A stretch of 64,000 nucleotides of DNA from contig NZ_CP045429.1 of NCBI RefSeq assembly GCF_005886805.2, forward strand, positions 1,954,501 to 2,018,500. The letters are read 5' to 3'. Source of the stretch: Pseudoalteromonas rubra. Lineage in GTDB: Bacteria > Pseudomonadota > Gammaproteobacteria > Enterobacterales > Alteromonadaceae. Positions 49,226 to 60,141 of this stretch are shown one piece after another; position 1 is the stretch's first letter; the number at the start of each line of letters is the position of its first letter. The position numbers were made by a program, and so were the translations under genes. The notes beneath the pieces are model-generated. The model worked only from the letters and a program-made list of their open reading frames with translations, did not search any database and had not been told where the DNA came from.

Positions 49226-50125
49226 ATGGATTTTAAAAGTATCATGTGTGCACTATTAGTGGTGACAGTGTGGGGGGTTAACTTTTCAGTGATCAAACTG
49301 GGACTGGAAGAGTTGCCACCTATTTTATTCTCCGGTTTGCGCTTTTTGATTGTGGCAATTCCAGCCGTGTTTTTTATTCCCTTTCCAAAGACCTCTGTGT
49401 GGCATGTGCTTGGGGTTGGCTTGTTTCTCGGTGTCATCAAGTTTGGCTTGTTATTTGTTGCAATGGAAAGTGATGCCTCAGCAGGCATTGCCTCCTTATT
49501 GCTTCAGGCACAGGTGGTGTTTACGATTGTACTGAGCGCACTGGTACTGAAAGAGCAAGCTAGTCGGTTTCAGATTGTCGGCGCCGTCATTGCGTGCGGT
49601 GGGTTTGGCATGTTCTTTATGAGTCAGACCGGTAGTGTGACTTTGCTGGGGATAGCATTAATCCTGTGCGCGGCCTTAAGCTGGGCGGTGTCGAATCTGA
49701 TTATGAAGCAGTTACAGCAGGTTAACTTATTACATTTCATGGTCTGGGTCAGTGTGGTGGTCCCTTTACCTCTGTTTGCCTTGTCCTATTATCTTGAAAA
49801 CGATACACCGATAAACCTTGTTTTAAGCAGCAGTGGACAGACATGGCTGGCGTTACTTTATGTGGGGCCTGTTTCAACTTTGTTGGCATTTGCACTATGG
49901 GGCTGGCTGCTTGGCAGGCATCGCGCTGCCGCAGTTACCCCGTTTGCGTTACTCATTCCTTTGGTTGGCATCGTGAGTGCCAGCGTGATCCTGAACGAGC
50001 AGGTCGACACATTTGAGTTGATTGGTGGTGCTGTGATCCTCTGTGGTCTGACATTTTCCGTATTAGGCGAGCGGCTATTTCAATTCTTTTCAAACACAGC
50101 ACCAGTAAAACGAAAAGTCAGCTGA
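49226..50125 (+). CDS. EamA/DMT-family exporter
   Basis: Inner-membrane protein of about 299 residues with ten predicted helices in two EamA repeats. The first repeat includes VVTVWGVNFSVIKLGLEELPP and ends around MFFMSQTG; the second includes CAALSWAVSNLIMKQL and TLLAFALWGWLLGRHRAAAVTP. Relatives export amino acids or metabolites; the substrate here is unknown. ATG 49226 is chosen because AGGAAGGAAG immediately precedes it; the GTG at 49211 lies inside this ribosome site. Confidence 0.9.
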   Translation: MDFKSIMCALLVVTVWGVNFSVIKLGLEELPPILFSGLRFLIVAIPAVFFIPFPKTSVWHVLGVGLFLGVIKFGLLFVAMESDASAGIASLLLQAQVVFTIVLSALVLKEQASRFQIVGAVIACGGFGMFFMSQTGSVTLLGIALILCAALSWAVSNLIMKQLQQVNLLHFMVWVSVVVPLPLFALSYYLENDTPINLVLSSSGQTWLALLYVGPVSTLLAFALWGWLLGRHRAAAVTPFALLIPLVGIVSASVILNEQVDTFELIGGAVILCGLTFSVLGERLFQFFSNTAPVKRKVS

Positions 50126-50155
50126 CAAATTTACCAGAGCGGGTGCAGTTAAATT

Positions 50156-50241
50156 GACCAGTTGTCTTTGCTAATCCGAATATTGCGACCTAGTGGACGA
50201 ATTTTGTTCGTCCTGTAGCAATCAGCGCTAGACAATTGGTC
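50156..50241. other. Nested stem-loop structure between EamA gene and adk
   Basis: Outer arms GACCAGTTGTCT (50156-50167) and AGACAATTGGTC (50230-50241), with 11 of 12 positions paired. They enclose an inner pairing ATTGC / GCAAT and a terminal hairpin GGACGAA-TTTTG-TTCGTCC. No T run follows. It could be a structured RNA, a factor-assisted terminator or a dispersed palindromic repeat. Confidence 0.5.
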
Positions 50242-50302
50242 TAAGTCCCTTGAGTATCCCAGCTCAATGTGAAAAAATTCGACACAATTAAAATCCAGTT
50301 AA

Positions 50303-50968
<666 letters not shown>

Positions 50969-50988
50969 GCTAGCCTTTAGAGTAAATT

Positions 50989-51018
50989 AAAAAAGCCAGC
51001 TGAGATGCTGGCTTTTTT
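50989..51018. terminator. Bidirectional terminator between adk and cmoB
   Basis: AAAAAAGCCAGC-TGAGAT-GCTGGCTTTTTT, a perfect 12-bp stem with A and T flanks, between convergent adk (+) and cmoB (-). Confidence 0.92.
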
Positions 51019-51041
51019 GTGCCCAATGTTCAGGTTAATGA

Positions 51042-52010
51042 TCAGGCTTTTGCGACAATAATTGCCCTGAGCGGAGCCGGGTAACCCTCAATGGTCTTAC
51101 TGGGGTCGTTTGGATCCAGGAAGTCGGCCAGCGATTCGGTTTGCATCCACTCGGTACGTCTTTGTTCATCCAGCGAGGTCACGTCTTTGTCGACCACCTG
51201 TATGTCTTTAAAGCCAACGCGTTGCAGCCACAAAGCAAGCGCATCACAGCTTGGAATGAACCATACGTTACGCATTTTTGCGTAGCGATCTGTGGGTACC
51301 AGGACGGTGTTAACATCACCTTCGATGACCAGAGTTTCCAATACCAGTTCACCACCCGGGCGCAACTGAGCTTTTAGCTGAGCCAGGAAGTCAATGGGGG
51401 AGCGGCGATGATACAGAACACCCATTGAGAAGACCGTGTCAAAGGCTTTCAACTCGGGGAGCTGCTCCACACCCAACGGCAGCAGATGGACGTTGGGATC
51501 TGGATTAAAGTGTTTGATCGCCTGAAACTGACTCAAAAACAGATCTGAAGGATCAATGCCCACCACAAACTCAGCCCCCGCACCGCGCATTCGCCACAGG
51601 TGATAACCAGAGCCACAGCCGATATCTAACACATTGCGGCCATGTAAATCGCTGATATGAGGCAATAAGCGATCCCATTTCCAGTCGCTGCGCCATTCGG
51701 TGTTTATGTCGATACCATGAACATGAAAAGGACCTTTGCGCCATGGCATCATGCGTTTGAACAGATGTGTCAGCTGCTTTTGATGCCCGTCAGAAATGGG
51801 GGTTTGGCGAGTAAAAGAGACTTTGCTCTGAATATCAACCTGGTCAGCAGGTAAATCAGGCAGGTTTTTTAATACTTTTTCCCATTGTGGCCAGTCGCCA
51901 TGCTGCGCTTCTTTTTGCCAATGAGACAGTTGCGCTGGCAGTGTTTCCAGCCAGTGACTGAGTGGGCTTTTTGCAATGGCGGCGTAAAAATCGGTAAACC
52001 AGGAATTCAT
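51042..52010 (-). CDS. cmoB: tRNA U34 carboxymethyltransferase CmoB
   Basis: Uses carboxy-S-adenosylmethionine from CmoA to make 5-carboxymethoxyuridine at tRNA position 34. With ATG 52010 the protein is 322 residues (E. coli CmoB 323). The N-terminus [42 protein letters not shown] and the SAM-fold motif [17 protein letters not shown] are diagnostic. A start at 52034 would overlap cmoA and is rejected. It lies 10 bp after the cmoA stop. Confidence 0.96.
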   Translation of the reverse strand: MNSWFTDFYAAIAKSPLSHWLETLPAQLSHWQKEAQHGDWPQWEKVLKNLPDLPADQVDIQSKVSFTRQTPISDGHQKQLTHLFKRMMPWRKGPFHVHGIDINTEWRSDWKWDRLLPHISDLHGRNVLDIGCGSGYHLWRMRGAGAEFVVGIDPSDLFLSQFQAIKHFNPDPNVHLLPLGVEQLPELKAFDTVFSMGVLYHRRSPIDFLAQLKAQLRPGGELVLETLVIEGDVNTVLVPTDRYAKMRNVWFIPSCDALALWLQRVGFKDIQVVDKDVTSLDEQRRTEWMQTESLADFLDPNDPSKTIEGYPAPLRAIIVAKA

Positions 52011-52020
52011 AGTCTTTCTC

Positions 52021-52782
52021 TTATTTAATCGCAATCATGGAGCAGAAGTTAAAGCACTGATACCACACCTGGGTGTGAGTAAACCCAATCTCCTCGAGGC
52101 GATTTCTGTGGGCACTCAGGCTGTCAGTACGCATCACGTTTTCAATGGCAGTACGTTTTTGGCTGATCTCGAGTTCTGAATAGCCATTGTGTCGCTTGAA
52201 GTCATGGTGAAGATCAATTAACAGATTGTCTTTGATATCATTTTCGCCTTTGATTTTCTCAGAGAGCAACAGTACACCGCCAGGCTTAAGTCCCTGGTAT
52301 ATCTTTTCCAGTACCGAGGCTCTTTGGTCCTGAGGAATGAACTGTAAAGTAAAGTTCATAGCAACGACGCTGGCGTTGTCGATCGCTAATTCGTTGATGT
52401 CGCCAAGCTGCACATCTACCGGGACATCGGACTTAAAGCCCTTAAGGTGCATCTGACAGCGCTCAACCATAGGCAAAGAGTTGTCTACTGCGATAATGCG
52501 GCAGTTTTCTTTATCGATATTACGGCGCATACTTAGGGTTACTGCGCCCAGTGAGCAGCCCAAGTCATACAGGTTAGAGTTACTCTGAGCATACTGTCCT
52601 GCCAGCTTGCCCATGGTACTGACTATGGTGGCATAACCCGGCACTGAGCGCTGGATCATGTCCGGAAATACTTCTACTACGTTTGCGTCGAAGGTGAAGT
52701 CTCTGACTTCTTGCTCTGTGGCATATATACTGTCTTTGCCCGTCACACTGCTAGTCCAATTTGTCTTAGAAAAAATAATCAT
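52021..52782 (-). CDS. cmoA: Carboxy-S-adenosylmethionine synthase CmoA
   Basis: Converts SAM and prephenate to carboxy-SAM. The 253-residue protein has the class I methyltransferase motif [36 protein letters not shown] and [13 protein letters not shown], matching E. coli CmoA (247 aa). It is first of the cmoA-cmoB pair for wobble uridine-5-oxyacetic-acid synthesis. Confidence 0.96.
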   Translation of the reverse strand: MIIFSKTNWTSSVTGKDSIYATEQEVRDFTFDANVVEVFPDMIQRSVPGYATIVSTMGKLAGQYAQSNSNLYDLGCSLGAVTLSMRRNIDKENCRIIAVDNSLPMVERCQMHLKGFKSDVPVDVQLGDINELAIDNASVVAMNFTLQFIPQDQRASVLEKIYQGLKPGGVLLLSEKIKGENDIKDNLLIDLHHDFKRHNGYSELEISQKRTAIENVMRTDSLSAHRNRLEEIGFTHTQVWYQCFNFCSMIAIK

Positions 52783-52870
52783 GCTATTTTAGCATTTTAT
52801 ACTAGATAGTCAGTGATAAATTGAGTAGCTTGGCTAGTATTAACAATAAGAAGTAAGTTAGAGAACCAAC

Positions 52871-53557
52871 ATGGCGAAAAATAAAGTGATCAGCACAGAA
52901 GATATCCTATCCACACTTTGCAACTCAGTGACTGAGGTTTTGTCCTCGGCCAGTGGCAATCAGATTGCCTATTCGGCAATGGTACAGAAGATCACCCGTA
53001 CCTGTATGCGTCCAGATATTGGTTGTTTTGTCCTGTTTGATGGCGGTTTTACCGGTCTGGTTGTGACCAACTTTACTGCCCAGGCTGCAATGGAAGTGTA
53101 TCAGGATTACATGCGTTCAATGGGTATGCCGGAGAGTGAAATCGCACAAAGTCATTTGTCAGACGACGTATCCAACGTGATGGGGGAACTGATGAACCAG
53201 ATCGTGGGTGACTTCACCAGCAAAGTGCGTGAGCAACTGCATACCTCTATCACACAGAACCAGCCTAAAATGATGGCGATCAATAAGCAGGTTCAGATAT
53301 CGGTCGATACGACCATGGACAGGCCACAGGCACGCCGCGTGACCTTCACCACACAGGGCCAGAATATTTTCTATCTGGAGCTGGCAATGGACAAGACTGA
53401 GTTTATCAAGCTACACGATTACGATATCACAGAAGCTGTAGACCCGGATGATATCATCGCTAGTCAGAGATCGAAAAAGGCAGAACCTGCGAAAAAAGCT
53501 GAGTCGCCAGCAGAAGATGTGGCAGACGACGACTTTATGGCAGACCTTGGATTATAA
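52871..53557 (+). CDS. DUF3334 family protein, CheX-like
   Basis: A 228-residue cytosolic protein recalled as DUF3334. The central segment SNVMGELMNQIVGDF resembles the E-x2-N active-site helix of CheC/CheX phosphatases (GE followed by MNQI), so a role in dephosphorylating a receiver domain is possible (inference). The C-terminal 40 residues are Lys/Glu/Ala-rich and disordered, ending in acidic ADDDFMADLGL. Its neighbour on the opposite strand is a large hybrid histidine kinase whose receiver domains could be substrates. Confidence 0.75.
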   Translation: MAKNKVISTEDILSTLCNSVTEVLSSASGNQIAYSAMVQKITRTCMRPDIGCFVLFDGGFTGLVVTNFTAQAAMEVYQDYMRSMGMPESEIAQSHLSDDVSNVMGELMNQIVGDFTSKVREQLHTSITQNQPKMMAINKQVQISVDTTMDRPQARRVTFTTQGQNIFYLELAMDKTEFIKLHDYDITEAVDPDDIIASQRSKKAEPAKKAESPAEDVADDDFMADLGL

Positions 53558-53595
53558 CGAGTAACACCTTACCTTTTCTGGGCAACAGGCCTTGT

Positions 53596-56500
53596 CTAAT
53601 CTACCGCAGCGCTGCCTGACAAGGCCTGCTGCGGCACATAAGGCTCAAGTAAAGAGTGGGCTTTTTCAAACTCATACTGAGTAATCAGCGCTTTTAACTC
53701 ATCTAACACAGCGCTAGGCAGTGGTGCGTCGTCGTGCAGTGATGCGACTAATTCAGTGGCTGATGAGTCGTACTCTCTCAGCGCCTTAGCAAGCGCGATC
53801 AAAGGTGCTTCAGCCGGCTCTGAGTGAGTGTCTGAGGTACTGTTCGCCGCGCTTTGCACCGCTGCGTTTTGAGCGTGTGTAATACCAGATTCAATATGAT
53901 GAGTAATCTGGGCATGACAGCCTCTGATGTAATCCAGCAAATTGTCTATCTGTGTCCCGTCGAAACGAGCGTCCTTAAGCTGAGATTCCAGCTCAGCGCA
54001 TTGACCAGTCAGAAAGGTCATAGATAAGTTTGCACTTGCGCCTTTCAGTGCGTGGAGTATATGCTCCGCAAGCTCTGTGTTGCCTATCGTGATGGCCTGT
54101 TTGAGGTTGATAAGCTCTTCTATCTGCTGTTTAACAAACTTCTCAAGCAGTGAGAAGTACACCTCCCGGTTGCCAGCTGCCCGGTTAATACCGGCTTCAA
54201 TATCTATCCCGTCAAACGTACTTGCCTCGGTTTCTGTGTTCTGTACTGTGTCATCTTGACGTTCTGCGGAGACTGGTAGCGGGTTACCGTCATCTCGCTC
54301 CTGTTTCTGGGTATGGGCCAGGATGGTCGCAACCATATTCTCCACATCGATAGGTTTTGCAATGTGACCCACCATCCCCGCATCCAGACAGGTCTGAATG
54401 TCATCTTGCATGGCGTTGGCCGTCATGGCCAAAATGGGAGGTTTGGCTGTGTTGGTAAGTTGACCGATTGCACGTGTTGCCTGGAGTCCATCCATAACCG
54501 GCATTTGCATGTCCATCAGCACAATATCAAATGCGCTACTTTGTACCGCATTAAGCGCCTCCTGACCATTATTGGCAACCTCCACCGTTGCACCATGGAA
54601 AGATAAGATCTCAACCGCAATTTCCTGATTTACCGGCTGATCTTCGGCTACCAAGATGGTTAATCCGGATAGCCTGCTATCTTGGGCTGGACAACTCGTA
54701 TTGAGCTGCTGTGGTTGAGGCGCCAGACAGGCTTGTAAGCAATCGAATACGCTGGATGGGTTAATGGGTTTCAACAGAATGCTGGAGATAATGTGCTTTT
54801 GTTCGTCCTTCAGCCCCAGCTCCCGTCCATAGGCGGTGACCAGGGCATATTGGCTTGCCGGAGACTGGGCATGTAACTCCATAATGGTATCAATGCCGTC
54901 TTTTTGCGGCATGTGCCAGTCAATAAACGCAATATCAAAGTGCGGCTGTTGATTCCGTACATACTCGATACAGGCATCACCGGAAGAGAATAGCTTAGAA
55001 GCGATACCAAACTTTTTCAGCATTGCAGCCATCACTTCGCGTGCCAGGGCATTATCGTCTACTACCAGCGCCATTTTATCTTTGAAGTGTTCAGCGGGCT
55101 GACTCAAAAGACGGGTAGGGGTTGCGAAGGGCAGCGGCAAGGTAAAGTAGAACGTAGACCCTTTACCCAGTTCGCTCTCGACAAAAATTTCGCCACCCAT
55201 TAGTTTCACCAGATGTTGTGAAATCGTCAGCCCCAGACCCGTGCCGCCGTATTTGCGGGTAATGGAGGTATCTGCCTGCGCAAATGATTGGAATAACCGG
55301 GTTTGTTGCTCCTGGCTTAACCCTATTCCGGTATCAATGACACTGAAAAGCAGCCGGGCACTTTGTTCATCCTCACTCTGATAGCTAATGTTGACGGTGA
55401 CATGGCCTTGCTCCGTGAACTTCACAGCATTACCAGCCAGATTGATCAGCACCTGACTGATACGCAGAGGGTCGCCGATATAGTCATTGGCCACATCCGG
55501 ATGAACATCAAATACTAACTCCAGTTGCTTTTCATCTGCCTTGAAGCCCACGATAGTTGCCACATTATCCAGCACCTTATCAAGTTGAAAATGGGTTGAT
55601 TCAATTTCGACTTTACCCGCTTCGATTTTCGAGAAATCCAGAATGTCATTCAGGAGTTTAAGCAACTGCTTAGCAGCATTGTCAATTTTCTCAACATAAC
55701 TGCGCTGTTTGATATCAAGCTGTGTATTCAGCGCCAGGTGCGCCATACCTATAATGGCATTCATAGGGGAGCGAATCTCGTGACTCATATTGGCAAGAAA
55801 CTCACTTTTTACTTTGGCATTTTTGTCAGCGAGCTCTTTGGCTGCGAGCATGTTGCGTTCCAGCTCATTACGTTCAGTCATGTCTAAAAAGGTGCCCACA
55901 ACACCGCCAACCTCTTTAAACCCATCAAAGAAGGGGGCTTCATGAACGATTAGCTCTCGTGATTCCTGCTGACCGTTTTCCAGCTTCAGCTCAAACTGAT
56001 GTTGTGCCTGCTGCTCTATCGTATAACGAGACTTTTGCTCCAGATAACCTGTGGTGTAAACGTCGAACACGTCCTGTATGCGCATACCGGTTACTTCGGC
56101 TTCAAACAGATCCAGAAAATCCAGAAATGCTCGGTTAACACCTAAAAAGGTGCCATGAATATCCCGATAATAAGTGGGGTTGGGAATGGCATTCAGAATG
56201 TGCAGCATCATTTCAAGATGCTGTGACAGGGCTGTTTCAGCTGCAAGTTGTTGTTGGGCATTTTCACAAAGCTGTATCTGGATAGCGAGGTCTTCGCACA
56301 GCTGCTGGATACTGCTTTGTTGCTCACAGTCGAAGTGTTCAACACTGGCAATATACAATGCGCCTCGGAGCTGGTTGTTAACCAGCAAGGGATACAGTGC
56401 CGCGCTTTTTATTGAAATAACTACGGCACCTGCTTTTACTTCAAAGGCGCTGCTGCCAGCGTCCAGACTCTGGCGTGTTAATGTACGACATAATTGAGCG

Positions 56501-57510
56501 TATTGGATGCTCAGGTCATCCAAACAGGGTGGGCAGCCAATGGTTTGAATTGGTATCAGTGTATTTTCATCTGTGTTACAAATAGCCACGCTGGGAGCGG
56601 CATAATGGATGGCAAAAAACTCCAGAGCAAAGCGCCGCAATTCATCCGGATCACGGCTATGTCTGATCCCCTGATTAAACATTTCTCGTAATTTAGCGAT
56701 TTCTATCCGATTGTGAAGTTTGTCATGCATCTTTCCAACAACATTCGCCAGCCCACTGAGCTCAGTGCCAAGTTGTTCGGGGAGTTGTAATTTTGTATTG
56801 CCCGTTTGGTTGGCATTGTGTAAAGCCAGATATAGCCTTTGCAGCGGCTCGAACAGTCCGAAATTGCTCCACCAGGCGGCCAATAACGTTGCTGCGCCAA
56901 GCAATACAACACCCCAGATAATGAGTGTCTTAAGTTGTATAAATATGCGCTCTTTATCACCACTCAGTTGTCGACTTTGCTGCATGAAGAGCCCATTCAA
57001 TTGCTCTAACTCAGCCGTTATGTGCTTTAGTTCTGTGTAATAATGTGCCAAGTTAAATGGTGAAACGACTAAACTTGGTTGATTGAGCTCAGCATAGGTC
57101 TGGATAAAAAGCTGTTTCAGGTCACTATGCAGCGTTGCAAGCTGAGCAGCCGAAGATTCAACTGGCAGAGCGGAAATGGCCTCGAGCAGGCTGACTGGAT
57201 TCTGGTTTGCCTGCGCGATATCTGGCGAGATCTGTGTACCCGTGACGAGCGATAAATCGGACGTACTGAATATGGCCAGTTTTTCGAGTTGATCGGGCTG
57301 CGACTTATTCAGGTATAGGGCAAGCTGAACAGTGTGGTTTTGCGCATGCGCTGTGAGGCTGGATGAGACAGTGCTGAGGGTAGTAAGGTTGTCGAGCTTT
57401 TTATTAATGGGCGCTATTTTGGCAAAATTAAGAAGGAGTAATAAGGCTGCAATAATCAACAACGACAGTATCACCGAATAAACGATATTTACTCTAAATC
57501 TTACACCCAT
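53596..57510 (-). CDS. Hybrid sensor histidine kinase with two receivers and Hpt
   Basis: A 1,304-residue inner-membrane sensor for a phosphorelay. TM1 (about 10-30) is followed by an extracytoplasmic helical domain and a second TM (about 193-213), then HAMP-like and GAF-like regions. A PAS domain (about 435-555; TYYRDIHGTFLGVNRAFLDF) precedes HisKA with His577 in SHEIRSPMNAIIGM, and HATPase (GTGLGLTISQHLVKLM). Receiver 1 has Asp864 (FIDWHMPQKDG), receiver 2 Asp1000 (VLMDMQMPVMDG), and the C-terminal Hpt has His1153 (HALKGASANLSM). All phosphotransfer residues are present. It is divergent from a receiver-kinase fusion gene. Confidence 0.93.
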   Translation of the reverse strand: MGVRFRVNIVYSVILSLLIIAALLLLLNFAKIAPINKKLDNLTTLSTVSSSLTAHAQNHTVQLALYLNKSQPDQLEKLAIFSTSDLSLVTGTQISPDIAQANQNPVSLLEAISALPVESSAAQLATLHSDLKQLFIQTYAELNQPSLVVSPFNLAHYYTELKHITAELEQLNGLFMQQSRQLSGDKERIFIQLKTLIIWGVVLLGAATLLAAWWSNFGLFEPLQRLYLALHNANQTGNTKLQLPEQLGTELSGLANVVGKMHDKLHNRIEIAKLREMFNQGIRHSRDPDELRRFALEFFAIHYAAPSVAICNTDENTLIPIQTIGCPPCLDDLSIQYAQLCRTLTRQSLDAGSSAFEVKAGAVVISIKSAALYPLLVNNQLRGALYIASVEHFDCEQQSSIQQLCEDLAIQIQLCENAQQQLAAETALSQHLEMMLHILNAIPNPTYYRDIHGTFLGVNRAFLDFLDLFEAEVTGMRIQDVFDVYTTGYLEQKSRYTIEQQAQHQFELKLENGQQESRELIVHEAPFFDGFKEVGGVVGTFLDMTERNELERNMLAAKELADKNAKVKSEFLANMSHEIRSPMNAIIGMAHLALNTQLDIKQRSYVEKIDNAAKQLLKLLNDILDFSKIEAGKVEIESTHFQLDKVLDNVATIVGFKADEKQLELVFDVHPDVANDYIGDPLRISQVLINLAGNAVKFTEQGHVTVNISYQSEDEQSARLLFSVIDTGIGLSQEQQTRLFQSFAQADTSITRKYGGTGLGLTISQHLVKLMGGEIFVESELGKGSTFYFTLPLPFATPTRLLSQPAEHFKDKMALVVDDNALAREVMAAMLKKFGIASKLFSSGDACIEYVRNQQPHFDIAFIDWHMPQKDGIDTIMELHAQSPASQYALVTAYGRELGLKDEQKHIISSILLKPINPSSVFDCLQACLAPQPQQLNTSCPAQDSRLSGLTILVAEDQPVNQEIAVEILSFHGATVEVANNGQEALNAVQSSAFDIVLMDMQMPVMDGLQATRAIGQLTNTAKPPILAMTANAMQDDIQTCLDAGMVGHIAKPIDVENMVATILAHTQKQERDDGNPLPVSAERQDDTVQNTETEASTFDGIDIEAGINRAAGNREVYFSLLEKFVKQQIEELINLKQAITIGNTELAEHILHALKGASANLSMTFLTGQCAELESQLKDARFDGTQIDNLLDYIRGCHAQITHHIESGITHAQNAAVQSAANSTSDTHSEPAEAPLIALAKALREYDSSATELVASLHDDAPLPSAVLDELKALITQYEFEKAHSLLEPYVPQQALSGSAAVD

Positions 57511-57618
57511 ATATACGCCACACCGTTGAGTTTACTAACATAGTAACCATAGTCGCGTGCGGCCATTTCTCAAGCTATGCTTACTGAAAGTGTGCAAAGC
57601 AATGAGGAGGATAAAGGA

Positions 57619-58731
57619 ATGGCAGACATTTTGGTGGTTGATGATGTTGCTGAAAACCTGCACATGCTGCAATTGATCCTGCGCCAGCAAGGACATACGG
57701 TACTGGCGGCGATAAATGCTGAAATAGCCTTAAACATTATTAAGCGTAAACCACCTGAGCTGGTGATCACGGATATAAAAATGCCTGGGACGTCAGGCAT
57801 TGAACTGTGTAAGATACTGAAAACGGAAAAACACACTAGTCATATCCCGGTGATTTTTGTCAGCGTCCATAGCGACACCGACTGGATAGTCGAAGCACTC
57901 CACGCAGGCGGCAACGATTATATCACCAAGCCTTTTATTCCAGCCGAAATCCTCGCCAGAGTTGATACCCAAATAAAATTACTGGATGCACAAAAAAGTG
58001 CGGTTAAGCAGCAGCTTTCTCAAGTCATGAACGAAATGGTTATAGGGGTTGCCCATGAAATAAATACGCCACTGGGAACGGCCATCACTGCGGTGAGCCA
58101 TTGTTCTGATACGGTGCATAAACTCATATCAGCTTTGCAAACCAATAGCGCCGACCCGGAGGTATTTGCAGATAAGCTGGCACAATGTGACACCAGCCTG
58201 GCGTTAAGCCAGAAAAACCTGACTCGGGTGGCAAAATTTGTCTCTATGGTGAAGCAGATTGCCCGGGTAGAGTGTCCAGTGTCACCGACTCGAGTGAACC
58301 TGATCGACCTTGCTGACAAAGTCCACAGTGCTTGGTCGGACAAACCCGTTGATGTCCATGTCGCTGTCAATCAGAACCAGGTAGCAGTGTTTGATGGTGG
58401 GTTAGTGGCATCGGTATTAGACACTTTGATTGCCAATTCTCTATCTCATGGCCGCCAGGAGGGTGCGCTTCAGGTGAATATCGTGATCTCAATAGAGGAT
58501 GGGGTACTGAGTATCAGCTGTGAGGATAATGGCTTAGGGCTGGATGGGATTTCGGAAGAAGACATGCTCAAACCTTTTGTGACGACAAAAAGAGGCAACA
58601 CTGGCCATGTGGGACTGAGCGCTTCGGTGGCGGCTAATTTGATTGTTAATGCTTTGGACGGCACGTACAGTGTGCGCAATCACCAGCATGGTCTGGAGTG
58701 GCAAATATCTTTGCCCGTGGATGCAGTTTGA
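57619..58731 (+). CDS. Response regulator-histidine kinase fusion
   Basis: A 370-residue soluble protein. The receiver domain (1-120) has Asp52 (VITDIKMPGTSG) and Lys104 (ITKPF). A short coiled linker is followed by a HisKA-like helix with His146 in VAHEINTPLGTA, and an HATPase domain (NSLSHG N box, CEDNGLGLDG, PFVTTKRGNTGHVGLSAS). No transmembrane segment is seen, so input probably comes by phosphorylation of the receiver, perhaps from the divergent hybrid kinase. ATG 57619 has GAGG 8 nt upstream; the ATG at 57577 is less supported. Confidence 0.9.
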   Translation: MADILVVDDVAENLHMLQLILRQQGHTVLAAINAEIALNIIKRKPPELVITDIKMPGTSGIELCKILKTEKHTSHIPVIFVSVHSDTDWIVEALHAGGNDYITKPFIPAEILARVDTQIKLLDAQKSAVKQQLSQVMNEMVIGVAHEINTPLGTAITAVSHCSDTVHKLISALQTNSADPEVFADKLAQCDTSLALSQKNLTRVAKFVSMVKQIARVECPVSPTRVNLIDLADKVHSAWSDKPVDVHVAVNQNQVAVFDGGLVASVLDTLIANSLSHGRQEGALQVNIVISIEDGVLSISCEDNGLGLDGISEEDMLKPFVTTKRGNTGHVGLSASVAANLIVNALDGTYSVRNHQHGLEWQISLPVDAV

Positions 58732-58910
58732 TCTGAGTCAATCAGGGGGATTATTGAGGGAGTGGGCGGACATAAGTCCTTATCTGCGGCGGTGTATTTC
58801 TCTAAGCTCGCGAGCAAGATTTTATCTTAATTCAAAAAGTTAATTTTCAATGTTCGAGTTGCAGTTAATTTTTTGAATTTAAGTCACGTTAATATATCGG
58901 TGGAACCATT

Positions 58911-59753
58911 ATGCAACAGCTACCTACAGTTGACTATCAAGCGCCTGACGCGGCGAAACAATTTGTTGAATCTCTGCGCTCTACGGGCTTTGGTGTACTA
59001 AAGAATCACCCAATTCCTCAGGAACTGGTTGAGTCTATCTATAAAAACTGGCAAGAATTCTTTAACTCAGAAGAAAAGCACGCGTTTTTATTTAATAAAG
59101 AAACGCAAGACGGCTATTTTCCGCCTGATGTATCTGAAGTTGCAAAGGGCTTCACAATTAAAGATATTAAAGAGTACTTCCACGTTTATCCAAAAGGTCG
59201 CGTACCAGCGCAGCTGGACGCGGAAATTCGTGAGTACTACCGTCTGGCAAATGAATTTGCGGCGCAGCTATTAAGTTGGGTACAGGCCGAAGCGCCTGAA
59301 GATGTGCGTGCCAAGTTCTCGATTGATCTAAAAGACATGATCAAAGATTCTGAGCAAACGCTACTGCGTGTTTTACACTATCCGCCGATGACAGGTGACG
59401 AAGAACCAGGTGCTATCCGTGCAGCAGCACATGGCGATATCAACCTTTTGACGGTACTACCCGCAGCAAATGAGCCAGGTCTGCAAGTACAAAGACAAGA
59501 CGGCAGCTGGTTAGACGTGCCGTGTGACTTTGGCAACCTGATCATTAACATTGGTGATATGTTGCAAGAAGCGTCTGGTGGTTATTTCCCGTCTACTATT
59601 CACCGAGTGATCAACCCAACGGGTAAAGCCAGTGATAAGTCGCGCATCTCGCTGCCACTTTTCCTGCATCCTCGTCCTGACGTAGTACTGTCTGAGCGCT
59701 ATACAGCTGATAGTTATCTGCAAGAGCGTCTTCAGGAGCTGGGCGTTAAATAA
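58911..59753 (+). CDS. 2OG-Fe(II) oxygenase, isopenicillin-N-synthase-like
   Basis: A 280-residue soluble non-heme iron oxygenase. The iron triad is His174, Asp176 (AAHGDINLLTVLP) and His231 (STIHRVINP). The 2-oxoglutarate-binding Arg245-x-Ser247 lies in SRISLPLFLHPR. The N-terminal DIOX_N-like region (TGFGVLKNHPIP) is typical of the family. Substrate unknown; no biosynthetic partner genes are adjacent. A good terminator follows. Confidence 0.88.
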   Translation: MQQLPTVDYQAPDAAKQFVESLRSTGFGVLKNHPIPQELVESIYKNWQEFFNSEEKHAFLFNKETQDGYFPPDVSEVAKGFTIKDIKEYFHVYPKGRVPAQLDAEIREYYRLANEFAAQLLSWVQAEAPEDVRAKFSIDLKDMIKDSEQTLLRVLHYPPMTGDEEPGAIRAAAHGDINLLTVLPAANEPGLQVQRQDGSWLDVPCDFGNLIINIGDMLQEASGGYFPSTIHRVINPTGKASDKSRISLPLFLHPRPDVVLSERYTADSYLQERLQELGVK

Positions 59754-59818
59754 CCCTGATTAGCTTATCCGAATGGGTGTATCACCAATAGGGATGAGTT
59801 GAGCCTGACAGGCATATT

Positions 59819-59842
59819 AAACGGCGCGAAAGCGCCGTTTTG
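59819..59842 (+). terminator. Intrinsic terminator after the 2OG oxygenase
   Basis: AAACGGCGC-GAAA-GCGCCGTTTT, a GC-rich stem with a stable GNRA-type tetraloop. The rest of the 490-bp gap 59754-60243 holds AT-rich DNA and the nag operator; a 95-codon open frame in it is not convincing. Confidence 0.82.
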
Positions 59843-60141
59843 CGTTTCGAAGTATACTTGTGTAGCACTCTGTATTAATCGGTCTTCAGTTGTAGAGAGT
59901 CGGCGTGTAGCAAACAGTGTTAAAATTTCTCATGGCGCTCGTTGTGATGTCACCATCTCAGGATTGGCGACGCCATTTATCAAATGGGTATTAAATCAAG
60001 CTGATGTTCTGTATCTGAATATGCCGGATTTTGTCGAAGAAAAAGGACAATATTCAGTTCCTTGCAAAAATTTTTCTGACAATTAAGCAAAAGTATGCAA
60101 TATTAAAATTTTTCACACTGCGAAAAAATAATAAAAAACTT

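Noticed and set aside
59799..60086. 95-codon open frame on the plus strand between the 2OG oxygenase and nagK
   Set aside because: It starts on the oxygenase terminator, has no ribosome site, no recognised family and an odd composition; treated as chance.
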